From: Neobacillus cucumis
Lineage (GTDB): Bacteria > Bacillota > Bacilli > Bacillales > Cytobacillaceae
DNA: 64,000 nt
Direction of reading: 5' to 3'
NCBI RefSeq assembly: GCF_016908975.1
Contig: NZ_JAFBEX010000007.1
Location: 218,879 to 282,878 of the forward strand
Shown one piece after another: positions 25,722-34,441 of the stretch. Position 1 is the stretch's first letter. Every line of letters begins with the position of its first letter. The notes below the pieces were generated by a model that saw only the letters and a program-made list of their open reading frames with translations, was not told where the DNA came from and made no database searches. A program made the translations under genes and the position numbers.

Positions 25722-27700
25722 TGGGCAGAATAAATTGGCATGATTTCTTTATCGTTGGAAACCCGCTCATCTTAGGTTCCCAGATTGCTATTTTACTAAC
25801 AATGATTGGTATTGTAGCTACGGTTTCTTATTTAAAAAAATGGAAGTGGCTATGGCGTGAATGGCTAACCACTGTTGACCATAAACGTATTGGGATTATG
25901 TACATCCTATCCGGTGTCTTAATGTTTTTCCGCGGTGGTGTGGATGGACTATTAATGAAGGCCCAAACATCAGCTCCAGATTTAAAGTTTTTAGATGCAC
26001 AGCATTACAATGAAATTTTCACAACACATGGCGTCATCATGATCCTTTTTGCAGCAATGCCTTTATTAATTGGTGTCATGAACGTTGTTGTTCCATTACA
26101 AATCGGGGCACGTGACGTTGCGTTCCCACAATTAAATGCACTAAGCTTTTGGTTATTCTTTGCTGGTGCGATGCTTTTCAACATCTCATTTGTTGTCGGC
26201 GGATCACCTGATGCCGGTTGGACGGCTTACTTCCCTCTTGCAGGTAAAGAATTTACACCAGGTATCGGGAACAACTATTATGCAATCGCGTTGCAGATTG
26301 CCGGTATCGGTACCCTGATGACGGGAATTAACTTTGTGGTTACAGTTCTAAAAATGCGAACAAAAGGCATGGGCCTTATGAAAATGCCGATGTTTACATG
26401 GACCTCTTTTATTGCGTCTGTTATCATCGTATCAGCTTTCCCAATATTCACAGTTGCCCTTGCGTTAATGACGTTTGACCGTCTTTTCGGTACTCACTTC
26501 TTCACAATTAGCGCAGGCGGTATGCCTATGATGTGGGCTAACCTATTCTGGTTATGGGGACATCCTGAGGTTTACATCGTGGTACTTCCAGCGTTTGGTA
26601 TGTTCTCTGAGATTATTTCAACGTTCTCTCATAAAATGCTTTTCGGTTATAAGTCAATGGTATTCTCCATTGTCGGAATTGCAGCGTTAAGTATGTTAGT
26701 TTGGGTTCATCACTTCTTTACAATGGGTTCAGGCGCTGCTGTAAACTCGTTTTTCTCGATCACTACCATGATGATTGCGATCCCGACTGGGGTTAAGATG
26801 TTTAACTGGTTATTTACAATGCGTAAAGGTCGTATTGAATTTACGACTGCGATGCTTTGGGCATTAGCATTTGTTCCTTGCTTCCTTATTGGCGGTGTTA
26901 CAGGTGTCATGTTAGCAATGGGTGCAGCGGATTATCAATATCACAACACCCTATTCCTTGTTGCTCACTTCCACTATGTATTAATTCCTGGTGTCGTGTT
27001 TGCGGTATTTGGAGCTCTTTATTACTGGTGGCCAAAAATGTTTGGTTTCATGTTAAATGAAAAGCTTGGTAAAATTCATTTCTGGTTATTTACTATTGGT
27101 TTTAACGTAACATTTATGCCAATGTTCTTCCTTGGATTAGATGGTGCGGTACGTCGTTCCTACACTTATTCAGCTGAATCTGGATTTGCACCATTATTCA
27201 TGGTATCAACGATTGGTGCGGTTATCTTAGCTGCTGGTTTTGCGGTTCTTTGCTATAACATTTACTGGAGTTTCAAACATGCAGATCGTAACATTTCTAA
27301 CGATCCATGGGATGCTAGAACACTAGAATGGGCAACTGCATCACCTGTCCAATTCTATAACTTTGCGAAACAACCAGAAGTTAAATCAATTGATGCCTTC
27401 TGGTATATGAAGAAGCACAATGAAGGACTTACTTTAAGTGAAGACGAAATTGAAGAAATTCATATGCCTAGCAATTCTGGATTACCATTCATTATGGGTA
27501 TTATCTTCGGAATTGTCGGATTCTTACTTATTTTCGAATGGAAATTAGCAGCCCTTGTGGGAACAGTTGGAATCCTTGTTGGTTTAATCGTACGTTCTTT
27601 CGATTATAACGACGGCTTCCATGTAAAAGTCGATGAAATTAAAAAGATTGAAAAGGCATGGCGCGGTAAAGATAAAGGGGTGAATAACCATGTCAGCTAA
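25721..27700 (+). CDS. qoxB: Cytochrome aa3 quinol oxidase subunit I
   Basis: 659-residue haem-copper oxidase catalytic subunit with about 14-15 membrane helices. CuB/haem ligands visible in FWLWGHPEVYIVVLPAFG (His-Tyr pair), VWVHHFFTMG (His pair) and LVAHFHYVLIPG. Pumps protons while reducing O2 with menaquinol. GGAGGTGAACATTG precedes ATG 25721; the stop region overlaps qoxC by 11 bases. Confidence 0.97.
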   Translation: MGRINWHDFFIVGNPLILGSQIAILLTMIGIVATVSYLKKWKWLWREWLTTVDHKRIGIMYILSGVLMFFRGGVDGLLMKAQTSAPDLKFLDAQHYNEIFTTHGVIMILFAAMPLLIGVMNVVVPLQIGARDVAFPQLNALSFWLFFAGAMLFNISFVVGGSPDAGWTAYFPLAGKEFTPGIGNNYYAIALQIAGIGTLMTGINFVVTVLKMRTKGMGLMKMPMFTWTSFIASVIIVSAFPIFTVALALMTFDRLFGTHFFTISAGGMPMMWANLFWLWGHPEVYIVVLPAFGMFSEIISTFSHKMLFGYKSMVFSIVGIAALSMLVWVHHFFTMGSGAAVNSFFSITTMMIAIPTGVKMFNWLFTMRKGRIEFTTAMLWALAFVPCFLIGGVTGVMLAMGAADYQYHNTLFLVAHFHYVLIPGVVFAVFGALYYWWPKMFGFMLNEKLGKIHFWLFTIGFNVTFMPMFFLGLDGAVRRSYTYSAESGFAPLFMVSTIGAVILAAGFAVLCYNIYWSFKHADRNISNDPWDARTLEWATASPVQFYNFAKQPEVKSIDAFWYMKKHNEGLTLSEDEIEEIHMPSNSGLPFIMGIIFGIVGFLLIFEWKLAALVGTVGILVGLIVRSFDYNDGFHVKVDEIKKIEKAWRGKDKGVNNHVS

Positions 27701-28295
27701 TGTAAATACAGCTTTACCACTTGAATATCAAACAGAACAAAACCGAATGAACATTCTTGGCTTCTGGGTTTTCCTCGGAGCCGAGATTATCCTTTTTGGA
27801 ACACTCTTTGCAACATTTTCTGTTCTAAATGCAAGGTATGCAGGCGGCCCTACGCCACATGATCTTTTTGAAATTAAAGGTGTCATGATTGAAACCATAT
27901 TGTTATTAACAAGTAGTTTTACCATGGGTCTTGCTATTTATGAAATGCGCCGCAGCAATCGTAATGGGTTAATTCTATGGTTTGTCATTACCCTGCTGCT
28001 GGGTGCAGGCTTCGTATTCTTTGAAATCACTGAATTTATTTCATATGTACATGAAGGTGCAACATGGACTACAAGTGCCTTCCTATCAAGCTTCTTTGTC
28101 TTGCTTGGTACCCACGGTCTTCACGTTAGTATGGGTATTGGTTGGGCAACAATGGTTATTATTCAATTACTGAGAAAAGGTTTAACACCTGTTACTGCAC
28201 GTAAGACGTTTATTATCGGGCTATACTGGCACTTCTTGGATGTTGTTTGGATCTTTATCTTCACATTTGTGTATTTAGCAAGGATGGTGGCGTAA
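27690..28295 (+). CDS. qoxC: Cytochrome aa3 quinol oxidase subunit III
   Basis: 201 residues, five membrane helices. Family motifs: ILGFWVFLGAEIILFGTLFA, GTHGLHVSMGIGW and YWHFLDVVWIFIF. Structural subunit of the aa3 oxidase. AAAGGGG upstream inside qoxB as RBS. Confidence 0.96.
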   Translation: MSANVNTALPLEYQTEQNRMNILGFWVFLGAEIILFGTLFATFSVLNARYAGGPTPHDLFEIKGVMIETILLLTSSFTMGLAIYEMRRSNRNGLILWFVITLLLGAGFVFFEITEFISYVHEGATWTTSAFLSSFFVLLGTHGLHVSMGIGWATMVIIQLLRKGLTPVTARKTFIIGLYWHFLDVVWIFIFTFVYLARMVA

Positions 28296-28296
28296 G

Positions 28297-28590
28297 ATGG
28301 CTAAAAATACAAAAGGATTTCCTTTAACTCACGTCATTGGCTTTATCGCTTCGTTGGTACTTACCTTCGCAGCTCTAGGTGTAGCCTTAAAAACATCCCT
28401 TCCCTTCAAAACGATTATTTGGGTGATCGGCAGCTTAGCCGTCATCCAAGCTGCCCTGCAGCTCTTCATGTTCATGCACGTGAACGAAGGAGAAGACGGC
28501 AAATCAAATATCATCAACATCGCTTCCGGAGTATTCATCGCATTCGTAGCGGTAGCCGGATCCATCTGGGTCATGTCTTTTGGAATGTAG
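28297..28590 (+). CDS. qoxD: Cytochrome aa3 quinol oxidase subunit IV
   Basis: 97 residues, three membrane helices, with QAALQLFMFMHVNEGEDG typical of subunit IV. It starts one base after the qoxC stop. Completes the oxidase operon. Confidence 0.95.
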   Translation: MAKNTKGFPLTHVIGFIASLVLTFAALGVALKTSLPFKTIIWVIGSLAVIQAALQLFMFMHVNEGEDGKSNIINIASGVFIAFVAVAGSIWVMSFGM

Positions 28591-28613
28591 TTATAAATAG
28601 TGAAAACATAAAT

Positions 28614-28662
28614 AAAGGTGACAGGCACCATGTGAATTCTTCACATGGTGCCTGTCACCTTT
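28614..28662. terminator. 23-bp perfect hairpin between convergent qoxD and pssA
   Basis: Left arm starts AAAGGTGACAGGCACC at 28614, right arm ends GGTGCCTGTCACCTTT at 28662, with a three-base loop. Perfectly paired over 23 bp with T-runs on both strands; the pssA stop codon touches the arm. Serves as a bidirectional terminator and may also be a mobile REP-type palindrome. Confidence 0.8.
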
Positions 28663-29363
28663 TATTTTGGTACTTGTTTACGTTTTGTTCGGATTAGTTG
28701 GTATCCGATGAAGGCTACATACAGTGGAATGGCGACATAGATGAAGTATGGAAAGCGATGCTGCTCTTTTTTGAAAACAATGTATAGGGCATACCCCAAG
28801 AAAAGGGTTATGATAATTCCATATTTCGGAAGTGGGATTTCCTTTAAGCTAGGAATTTTCAAAGTACTAACCATCAAAATACATAAAACGAAAAAGGCAA
28901 TGACAAACATAAATCCAGGCATTTTTAATTGAAACAACGTTAATAGAGTTAACAAGCCACCTGCTGCTGTAATGGGAACGCCGCTAAAATACTTTAACGA
29001 AGACTTGACCGCATTAATATTAAACCGAGCTAACCGGTAGGCACCGAACAGCGGGAATAAACCGGCAACAGCCATCCCAATAATGCCAAAGGAAGAAAAA
29101 TACGAATAATAGGCCATCATTGCTGGCGCAACTCCAAAGGTAACAATATCTGCCAAGGAGTCTAGTTCCTTTCCTAATTCACTTTCAACCCTCAGCATCC
29201 GGGCAATCCGCCCATCCATACTGTCTAGCATCATACCAATCAAAATCAAAATCGCTGCATTCTTGTAATCCCCCTCTGCAGAGCTCATGACAGATAAAAA
29301 CCCAAAAAATAAATTTGCAAGGGTAAATAAGTTAGGAATACTGTTTCTGATAATAGCTATCAC
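28662..29363 (-). CDS. pssA: CDP-diacylglycerol-serine O-phosphatidyltransferase
   Basis: 233-residue membrane enzyme making phosphatidylserine. The CDP-alcohol phosphotransferase motif is complete: DSMDGRIAR ... GKELDSLAD (DGxxAR-x8-GxxxDxxxD). About seven hydrophobic segments. The C-terminal ~55 residues exceed the B. subtilis PssA length as I recall it. The GTG start at 29363 overlaps GGAG, so the true start is uncertain. No psd decarboxylase is adjacent. Confidence 0.88.
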   Translation of the reverse strand: MIAIIRNSIPNLFTLANLFFGFLSVMSSAEGDYKNAAILILIGMMLDSMDGRIARMLRVESELGKELDSLADIVTFGVAPAMMAYYSYFSSFGIIGMAVAGLFPLFGAYRLARFNINAVKSSLKYFSGVPITAAGGLLTLLTLFQLKMPGFMFVIAFFVLCILMVSTLKIPSLKEIPLPKYGIIITLFLGYALYIVFKKEQHRFPYFIYVAIPLYVAFIGYQLIRTKRKQVPK

Positions 29364-29447
29364 TCCAAAATATAAAAAAATTCATTTCTCTTTATTATAC
29401 CGTTTTTCATAATAAAGGAAAACTCGCCAATTGGCGAGTCTCTATAT

Positions 29448-30221
29448 TTAAACATTTGCTTTTTTCGTTTCCTTTTGTGGTTTAGAAAAGAACCAACCTG
29501 CGGTCGCCATTCCAATCAAAATTAAATAAAAGCTTAGTTTCCATTCAGTTGAATGAGCAAATGCTTCATTTAAGATTCCTAGAACTGGATGTGATAAAGT
29601 ATATACCGCTAATTTTACACCAACCCACCCTACAATGGTAAAAGCTGCGATTTCAAGACCAGGTCTCATTTCTAATAATTTTACAAACTGGTTGGCAGCA
29701 AAACGCATAAGCACTAATCCGATTATTCCACCAGCAAAAATCACCAGGAATTTCCCTGCATCAAGACCACCGATATTCGGGAGCGGTGTCTCAGGAAGAA
29801 CGACGGCCATCGCTACCGCAGCCAAAATCGAATCCACTGCAAATGCGATATCAGCTAATTCAACCTTCAAAACCGTTGACCAGAATCCACTGCCTTTTCG
29901 AACTTTCCTTTTCTCCTTTTCTTCCCCTTTTCCTTTTACAACCTTTCGAAAAATATGATTGGCAGCCATAAAGATTAAGTACAGGGCGCCAATTGCTTGA
30001 ACCTGCCATACATCAACGAGGAACGAAATAACAAACAAAGAAGCAAAACGGAACACAAATGCTCCAGCTAAACCATAAAATAAGGCTTTCTTTCGCTCTT
30101 CTTCCGGAAGATGTTTAACCATGATCGCCAGTACAAGGGCATTGTCTGCTGCTAATAGTCCTTCTAAGGCAACTAAAATGAGCAAAACCCAACCGTATTC
30201 CATAAATAAAGTTAAATCCAT
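29448..30221 (-). CDS. TerC-family membrane protein, probable Mn exporter (YkoY/MeeY-like)
   Basis: 257 residues, seven to eight hydrophobic segments. Key TerC residues appear in LEGLLAADNALVLAIMVKHLP and VELADIAFAVDSILAAVAMA, acidic residues inside helices thought to bind the metal. A Lys/Arg-rich loop (KGKGEEKEKRKVRKG) separates the two halves. The upstream Mn-sensing yybP-ykoY riboswitch supports a manganese efflux role, as for MeeY/MeeF in B. subtilis. RBS AGGAGGAGTCATCA. Confidence 0.9.
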   Translation of the reverse strand: MDLTLFMEYGWVLLILVALEGLLAADNALVLAIMVKHLPEEERKKALFYGLAGAFVFRFASLFVISFLVDVWQVQAIGALYLIFMAANHIFRKVVKGKGEEKEKRKVRKGSGFWSTVLKVELADIAFAVDSILAAVAMAVVLPETPLPNIGGLDAGKFLVIFAGGIIGLVLMRFAANQFVKLLEMRPGLEIAAFTIVGWVGVKLAVYTLSHPVLGILNEAFAHSTEWKLSFYLILIGMATAGWFFSKPQKETKKANV

Positions 30222-30275
30222 TGATGACTCCTCCTAAAAGTAGATTTATTTAAATACTCCTTATGCCATAAAAAT

Positions 30276-30303
30276 AGGCCTTTACTGTATACAGTAAAGG
30301 CCT
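30276..30303 (-). terminator. Perfect 28-bp palindrome, second terminator in the TerC leader
   Basis: AGGCCTTTACTG and its exact complement around TATA, followed on the minus strand by ATTTTTATG. It lies between the riboswitch terminator and the gene and repeats the CCTTTACTGTA core of the first terminator. Confidence 0.7.
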
Positions 30304-30311
30304 AAATAAAC

Positions 30312-30345
30312 ACAAAAAGACCTTTACAGTAAAGTAAAGGTCTTG
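30312..30345 (-). terminator. Riboswitch terminator of the TerC gene
   Basis: Minus strand AAGACCTTTAC...GTAAAGGTCTT followed by TTTG. Its 5' arm overlaps the 3' strand of the aptamer P1 helix, the expected switch geometry. Confidence 0.8.
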
Positions 30346-30430
30346 CTAACAACATTCATGTTGCCAATAAAGCCGGAGAAATGAATCCTCGAAATGACGA
30401 CTTTATTGTAGCAGCTACTCCCCTTTAAAA
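30334..30430 (-). promoter_or_regulatory. yybP-ykoY manganese riboswitch
   Basis: Minus strand begins TTAAAGGGGAGTAGCTGC, continues with AAAGTCGTCATTTCGAGG and CTCCGGCTTTATTGGCAACA, and ends GTTAGCAAGACCTTTAC. These are the conserved blocks of the yybP-ykoY motif, which binds Mn2+ and turns on efflux genes. Confidence 0.92.
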
Positions 30431-30485
30431 GGAAATATTTAATTACTAATAATATATTAAACTATAATAGTTAAGTCAACTCTTT

Positions 30486-32021
30486 TTATAATTCATACAC
30501 ATCTGAATACTTCTTCTCTAAATAATCAATAAGGTATTCCGCATTTAATTCCTCACCGGTTACCTTATTGATCAATTCATTTGGTGTATAAAGCTTACCA
30601 AATTGATGGATATTTTCCTTCAGCCAGCTTTGAATGACATCGAATCTTCCCGTTTCAATTTTCTTGTAGAAGTTTGGAATTTCCTTTTGGATCGTACGGA
30701 GTATTTGTGCTGCATAAAGATTCCCTAAAGAGTATGATGGAAAATAACCAATTCCGCCAAATGACCAATGGACATCCTGAAGAACACCCTCAGTATCAGT
30801 TGATGGTGTAACGCCAAGGTAATCCTTCATTTTCTGATTCCAAATGGCTGGTAAATCTCGCGCTTCAATCTCCCCGCCAATAAGACCTTTTTCAATTTCA
30901 TATCGGAGCATGATGTGCAAGTTATAGGTTAGCTCATCTGCTTCCACCCGAATCATTGATGGTTGGACAGTGTTTACAGCCCGATAAAATTCTTCTACCG
31001 ATACATTTGTTAATTGGTCCGGAAAATACTCCTGAAGCTTTGGATAAAAGAAATGCCAAAATTCCTTACTGCGCCCAATCATATTTTCTAAAAATCTGGA
31101 CTGTGATTCATGTATACCGAAGGATGCTCCGCTTTGTAGAATGGTCTCCTCATAGTTTGCATTAACATGCTGTTCATAAATCCCATGCCCTGCCTCATGA
31201 ATCGTCCCAAACAAAGCGGACCGGACATTATTTTCTAAATAACGAGTCGTTAATCGAACATCTCCGATATTAATAGTCTGCGCAAATGGATGTACAGTTT
31301 CATCTAGGCGACCAGCCAGCATATCAAAGCCGATTTGTGGCAGAATAAACCGATTAAATGCTTTTTGTTGTTCGATAGGAAATGATTGTTCAAACACTTC
31401 CACTTTTGTAGATTTGCCATTTTTCCTAATCCGGTTTAATAAATTCACACTTGATTCGCGTAATTTTGCAAATAAAGGATCGAGCATACTCACAGTTAAT
31501 CCCGGTTCAAATTCATCTAGTAATGCATCATAAGGATGTTCATCATAGCCAAATATTTCAGCAAATTGCCGTTTGTATGCAATAATTTTTTCTAAAAAAG
31601 GCAAATAGCTGGCAAAATCATTGTTTTCCCTTGCTTCCTCCCAGGCATCATTAGCCTGTGCTGTAAGAATACTATATTCTTTAAAAAGATTAGTTGGTAT
31701 GGCTTTAGATTTATGATAATAGCTTTTATATTCTCGAACCCTTGCCCTTGTTGGTTCATCCAATAGAGAATGATTTTCTTTTAAGGATAATAGCTCTAGT
31801 AATTGGCCCATTTCTTGTGAGATCGATAGTTTGAATATTTCGGTCCGTAATGTCCCTATAGCCTTAGCAAATACGTTTCGGCCTTTTTTGGGGGCCATTA
31901 CCTTTTGGTCCCAGTCAGCCAAACCTATAATACTAGAAAAATGTGTAATTTTCTCATCTAACTCGTTAAATTGTTCCACGGCATTTCGTAAAAGCGTTTG
32001 ATGATCTACTTTTTGCTCCAT
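30486..32021 (-). CDS. M32 family metallocarboxypeptidase (YpwA-like)
   Basis: 511-residue largely helical cytosolic zinc carboxypeptidase. Zinc motif HEAGH in FGTIHEAGHGIYEQHV; other M32 blocks: GIHESQSRFLENMIGRS, EADELTYNLHIMLRYEIEK, and DVHWSFGGIGYFPSYSLGNL. It removes C-terminal residues from peptides. Full length for the family (about 500). GGGGG before the ATG. Monocistronic. Confidence 0.95.
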   Translation of the reverse strand: MEQKVDHQTLLRNAVEQFNELDEKITHFSSIIGLADWDQKVMAPKKGRNVFAKAIGTLRTEIFKLSISQEMGQLLELLSLKENHSLLDEPTRARVREYKSYYHKSKAIPTNLFKEYSILTAQANDAWEEARENNDFASYLPFLEKIIAYKRQFAEIFGYDEHPYDALLDEFEPGLTVSMLDPLFAKLRESSVNLLNRIRKNGKSTKVEVFEQSFPIEQQKAFNRFILPQIGFDMLAGRLDETVHPFAQTINIGDVRLTTRYLENNVRSALFGTIHEAGHGIYEQHVNANYEETILQSGASFGIHESQSRFLENMIGRSKEFWHFFYPKLQEYFPDQLTNVSVEEFYRAVNTVQPSMIRVEADELTYNLHIMLRYEIEKGLIGGEIEARDLPAIWNQKMKDYLGVTPSTDTEGVLQDVHWSFGGIGYFPSYSLGNLYAAQILRTIQKEIPNFYKKIETGRFDVIQSWLKENIHQFGKLYTPNELINKVTGEELNAEYLIDYLEKKYSDVYEL

Positions 32022-32220
32022 CCAATCCCCCCTATCTGATCCTCTACATCTTATTTATTATAAATTAAAAATTCTAATAATGGAAAAGATTTAAAAAATT
32101 TAAACAGACAAGTTATTTTGATTTTCTCAAATTTATTATTGGAGCAAAATTTTTCCTTTTTATTATTTATCCTTTTAAAATACAGGCATAATAAAAAGGA
32201 TATTATTTGAAAAAGGATGT

Positions 32221-34299
32221 GTGATAGCTTTGGAAAAGCAGAAAAAGAAAAAATCTCATTTTCCCTTTCGCTTAAATATGCTGTTTTTTAGTGTGTTTTT
32301 TCTATTTTCTGTCCTCATTCTAAGACTTGGTTTTGTACAAATTGTTTATGGAGAAAACTTTAAAAGAGATTTGGAGAGAAAAGAAGATATTACCGTAAGT
32401 AACCCCGTTCCTAGAGGAAATATATTTGACAGGAATTTCCATATAATTGTTGATAATGTCCCAAAGAATGCGATTACGTTCACAAACGAAGGATACAGTC
32501 AATCCGATATGTTAATTACAGCCCAAAAATTGGCCAAATTCATTGTGAAAAAAACCGATATGGTGACTGAAAGAGACAAGCGAGACTATTGGATGATCAA
32601 AAATCCTAAATTGGTCGACGCAAAAATTACAGACCAAGAGAGAGCTTTATACGCAAAAGATAAACTTACCGATATGGACCTATATAAATTAAAATTAGAT
32701 CGAATTACAGCGGCTGAATTAAACCAATTAACAAATGAGGATCTTGAAGTACTAGCCATTTACCAGGAATTTAGCAAGGGCGTTAAATTTATACCCGTAA
32801 TGGTTAAGAATGAAGGTGTAACTGATAAAGAAATGGCTGTTGTAAGTGAAAATCTGCAATCCCTTCCAGGCGTTGAAACCACCACTGACTGGGACCGCTC
32901 CTATGCCTTTCAAAATACATTAAGGTCTGTACTAGGAAATGTAACGAAGTCTGGCGAGGGTCTTCCAGCAGATCAATTAGAATATTATTTGGCAAGAGGT
33001 TATAGCCGTAATGACCGGGTTGGAAAGAGCCAGCTTGAAATGCAATATGAAGATGTTTTGCATGGTAATAAATCAAAGACAAAAAATATTACAGATAAAG
33101 CAGGGAATGTAATTGAAACACATACAGTCTTTGCTGGGAATAAAGGGAAAGATCTTGTCTTATCTATTAATATGGATTTACAAATGGCCGTGGATAAAAT
33201 TATCGAAGAAGAACTATGGTCAGCTAAAGGAAAGCCTGGTACCCAGTTAACTGACCGTGCCTATGTGGTCTTAATGGATCCCAACACAGGCGAGATCCTA
33301 ACGATGTCAGGAAAAAAATTGGTTAGAGATAGTAAGACGGGGAGAACGGTGATGACAGATGATGCCCTTGGAACTTTCACCACCACTTATAGCGTGGGGT
33401 CAACGGTCAAAGGGGCTACCATTTTAACGGGTTATAAAACAGGTGCCATCTCGCCAAATACATATTTTGATGATAGGGGTCTAAAAATCAAAGATACTCC
33501 CCTCAAAAAATCGTATGCCTACTTAGGTCAATTAAATGAAATTAATGCTTTAAAAAAATCCTCGAATGTTTATATGTTTCATACAGCCATAAGGATTGGG
33601 AAGGGGCACTATGAATACGACAAGCCTTTAAATTTCACCAATAAAATGGCCTTTGAAACGATTCGGAATTCCTTTGCCTCCTTTGGTTTAGGCACCCGAA
33701 CAGGAATTGATTTACCCAATGAACAAACCGGATTTAAAGGTCAAAGTAAGTTACCCGGTTATTTGCTTGACCTCGTTATTGGACAATATGATACCTATTC
33801 GGCTATGCAGTTAGCTCAATATGTTTCTACGATTGCCAATGGGGGATACAGGATGCAGCCGCATATTGTAAAACAAATCCGGGAACCTGGGAGGGATGGG
33901 GAAAACATTGGACCTGTCCTAAAAGAAATCACACCTACTGTCCTCAATACGGTTGATGGCAAAAAGGTTTGGCTAAAACGTGTTCAATTAGGGTTTAAAA
34001 AAGTCATGCAGGAGCCTGGAGGAACCGCCTATAAGTTTTTTAAAGGAGCTGAATACTCGCCTGCAGGAAAAACTGGAACCGCAGAGGCCTTTTATGATGG
34101 ACCACTAAGAAGTCATTTTGGAAAAGAGCCTCCTCCCGTTATGAATTTAAGCCTTATCAGTTATGCTCCAAGCTCCCATCCGGAAGTGGCCATGGCTGTT
34201 TTAGTGCCCTGGGCATATGACGGTAAAGACGATAATCGAGCCAATCTTAAAATTGGCCGCAGAGTATTGGATACGTATTTTAAGATGAAAAAGAAATAG
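32221..34299 (+). CDS. Class B penicillin-binding protein 2 (PbpA/PbpH type)
   Basis: 692-residue monofunctional transpeptidase for lateral wall elongation in rod-shaped cells. Single N-terminal anchor (about 18-40), pedestal domain starting VPRGNIFDRN, and transpeptidase motifs YSVGSTVKGATILTGYKTG (active-site Ser in STVK), KKSSNVYMF (SSN) and AGKTGTAEAF (KTG). Sequence blocks match B. subtilis PbpA/PbpH from memory. Start uncertain: GTG 32221 follows AAAAGGATGT closely, while TTG 32230 has better spacing. Stem GGGTGCA...TGCACCC right after the stop may terminate it. Confidence 0.92.
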   Translation: MIALEKQKKKKSHFPFRLNMLFFSVFFLFSVLILRLGFVQIVYGENFKRDLERKEDITVSNPVPRGNIFDRNFHIIVDNVPKNAITFTNEGYSQSDMLITAQKLAKFIVKKTDMVTERDKRDYWMIKNPKLVDAKITDQERALYAKDKLTDMDLYKLKLDRITAAELNQLTNEDLEVLAIYQEFSKGVKFIPVMVKNEGVTDKEMAVVSENLQSLPGVETTTDWDRSYAFQNTLRSVLGNVTKSGEGLPADQLEYYLARGYSRNDRVGKSQLEMQYEDVLHGNKSKTKNITDKAGNVIETHTVFAGNKGKDLVLSINMDLQMAVDKIIEEELWSAKGKPGTQLTDRAYVVLMDPNTGEILTMSGKKLVRDSKTGRTVMTDDALGTFTTTYSVGSTVKGATILTGYKTGAISPNTYFDDRGLKIKDTPLKKSYAYLGQLNEINALKKSSNVYMFHTAIRIGKGHYEYDKPLNFTNKMAFETIRNSFASFGLGTRTGIDLPNEQTGFKGQSKLPGYLLDLVIGQYDTYSAMQLAQYVSTIANGGYRMQPHIVKQIREPGRDGENIGPVLKEITPTVLNTVDGKKVWLKRVQLGFKKVMQEPGGTAYKFFKGAEYSPAGKTGTAEAFYDGPLRSHFGKEPPPVMNLSLISYAPSSHPEVAMAVLVPWAYDGKDDNRANLKIGRRVLDTYFKMKKK

Positions 34300-34441
34300 G
34301 GTGCATCATCTGCACCCTGCCTTGCTTTCAACTTCGTATTCGTGGTGGTTTTAGATCGTTTTCGGCTGGTCTAGTCGTTTTTTTCAACTAGAGTTGAGGA
34401 TGGGTTCATTCGGACAACTGATGGGATTTCCACCCTGCTCA

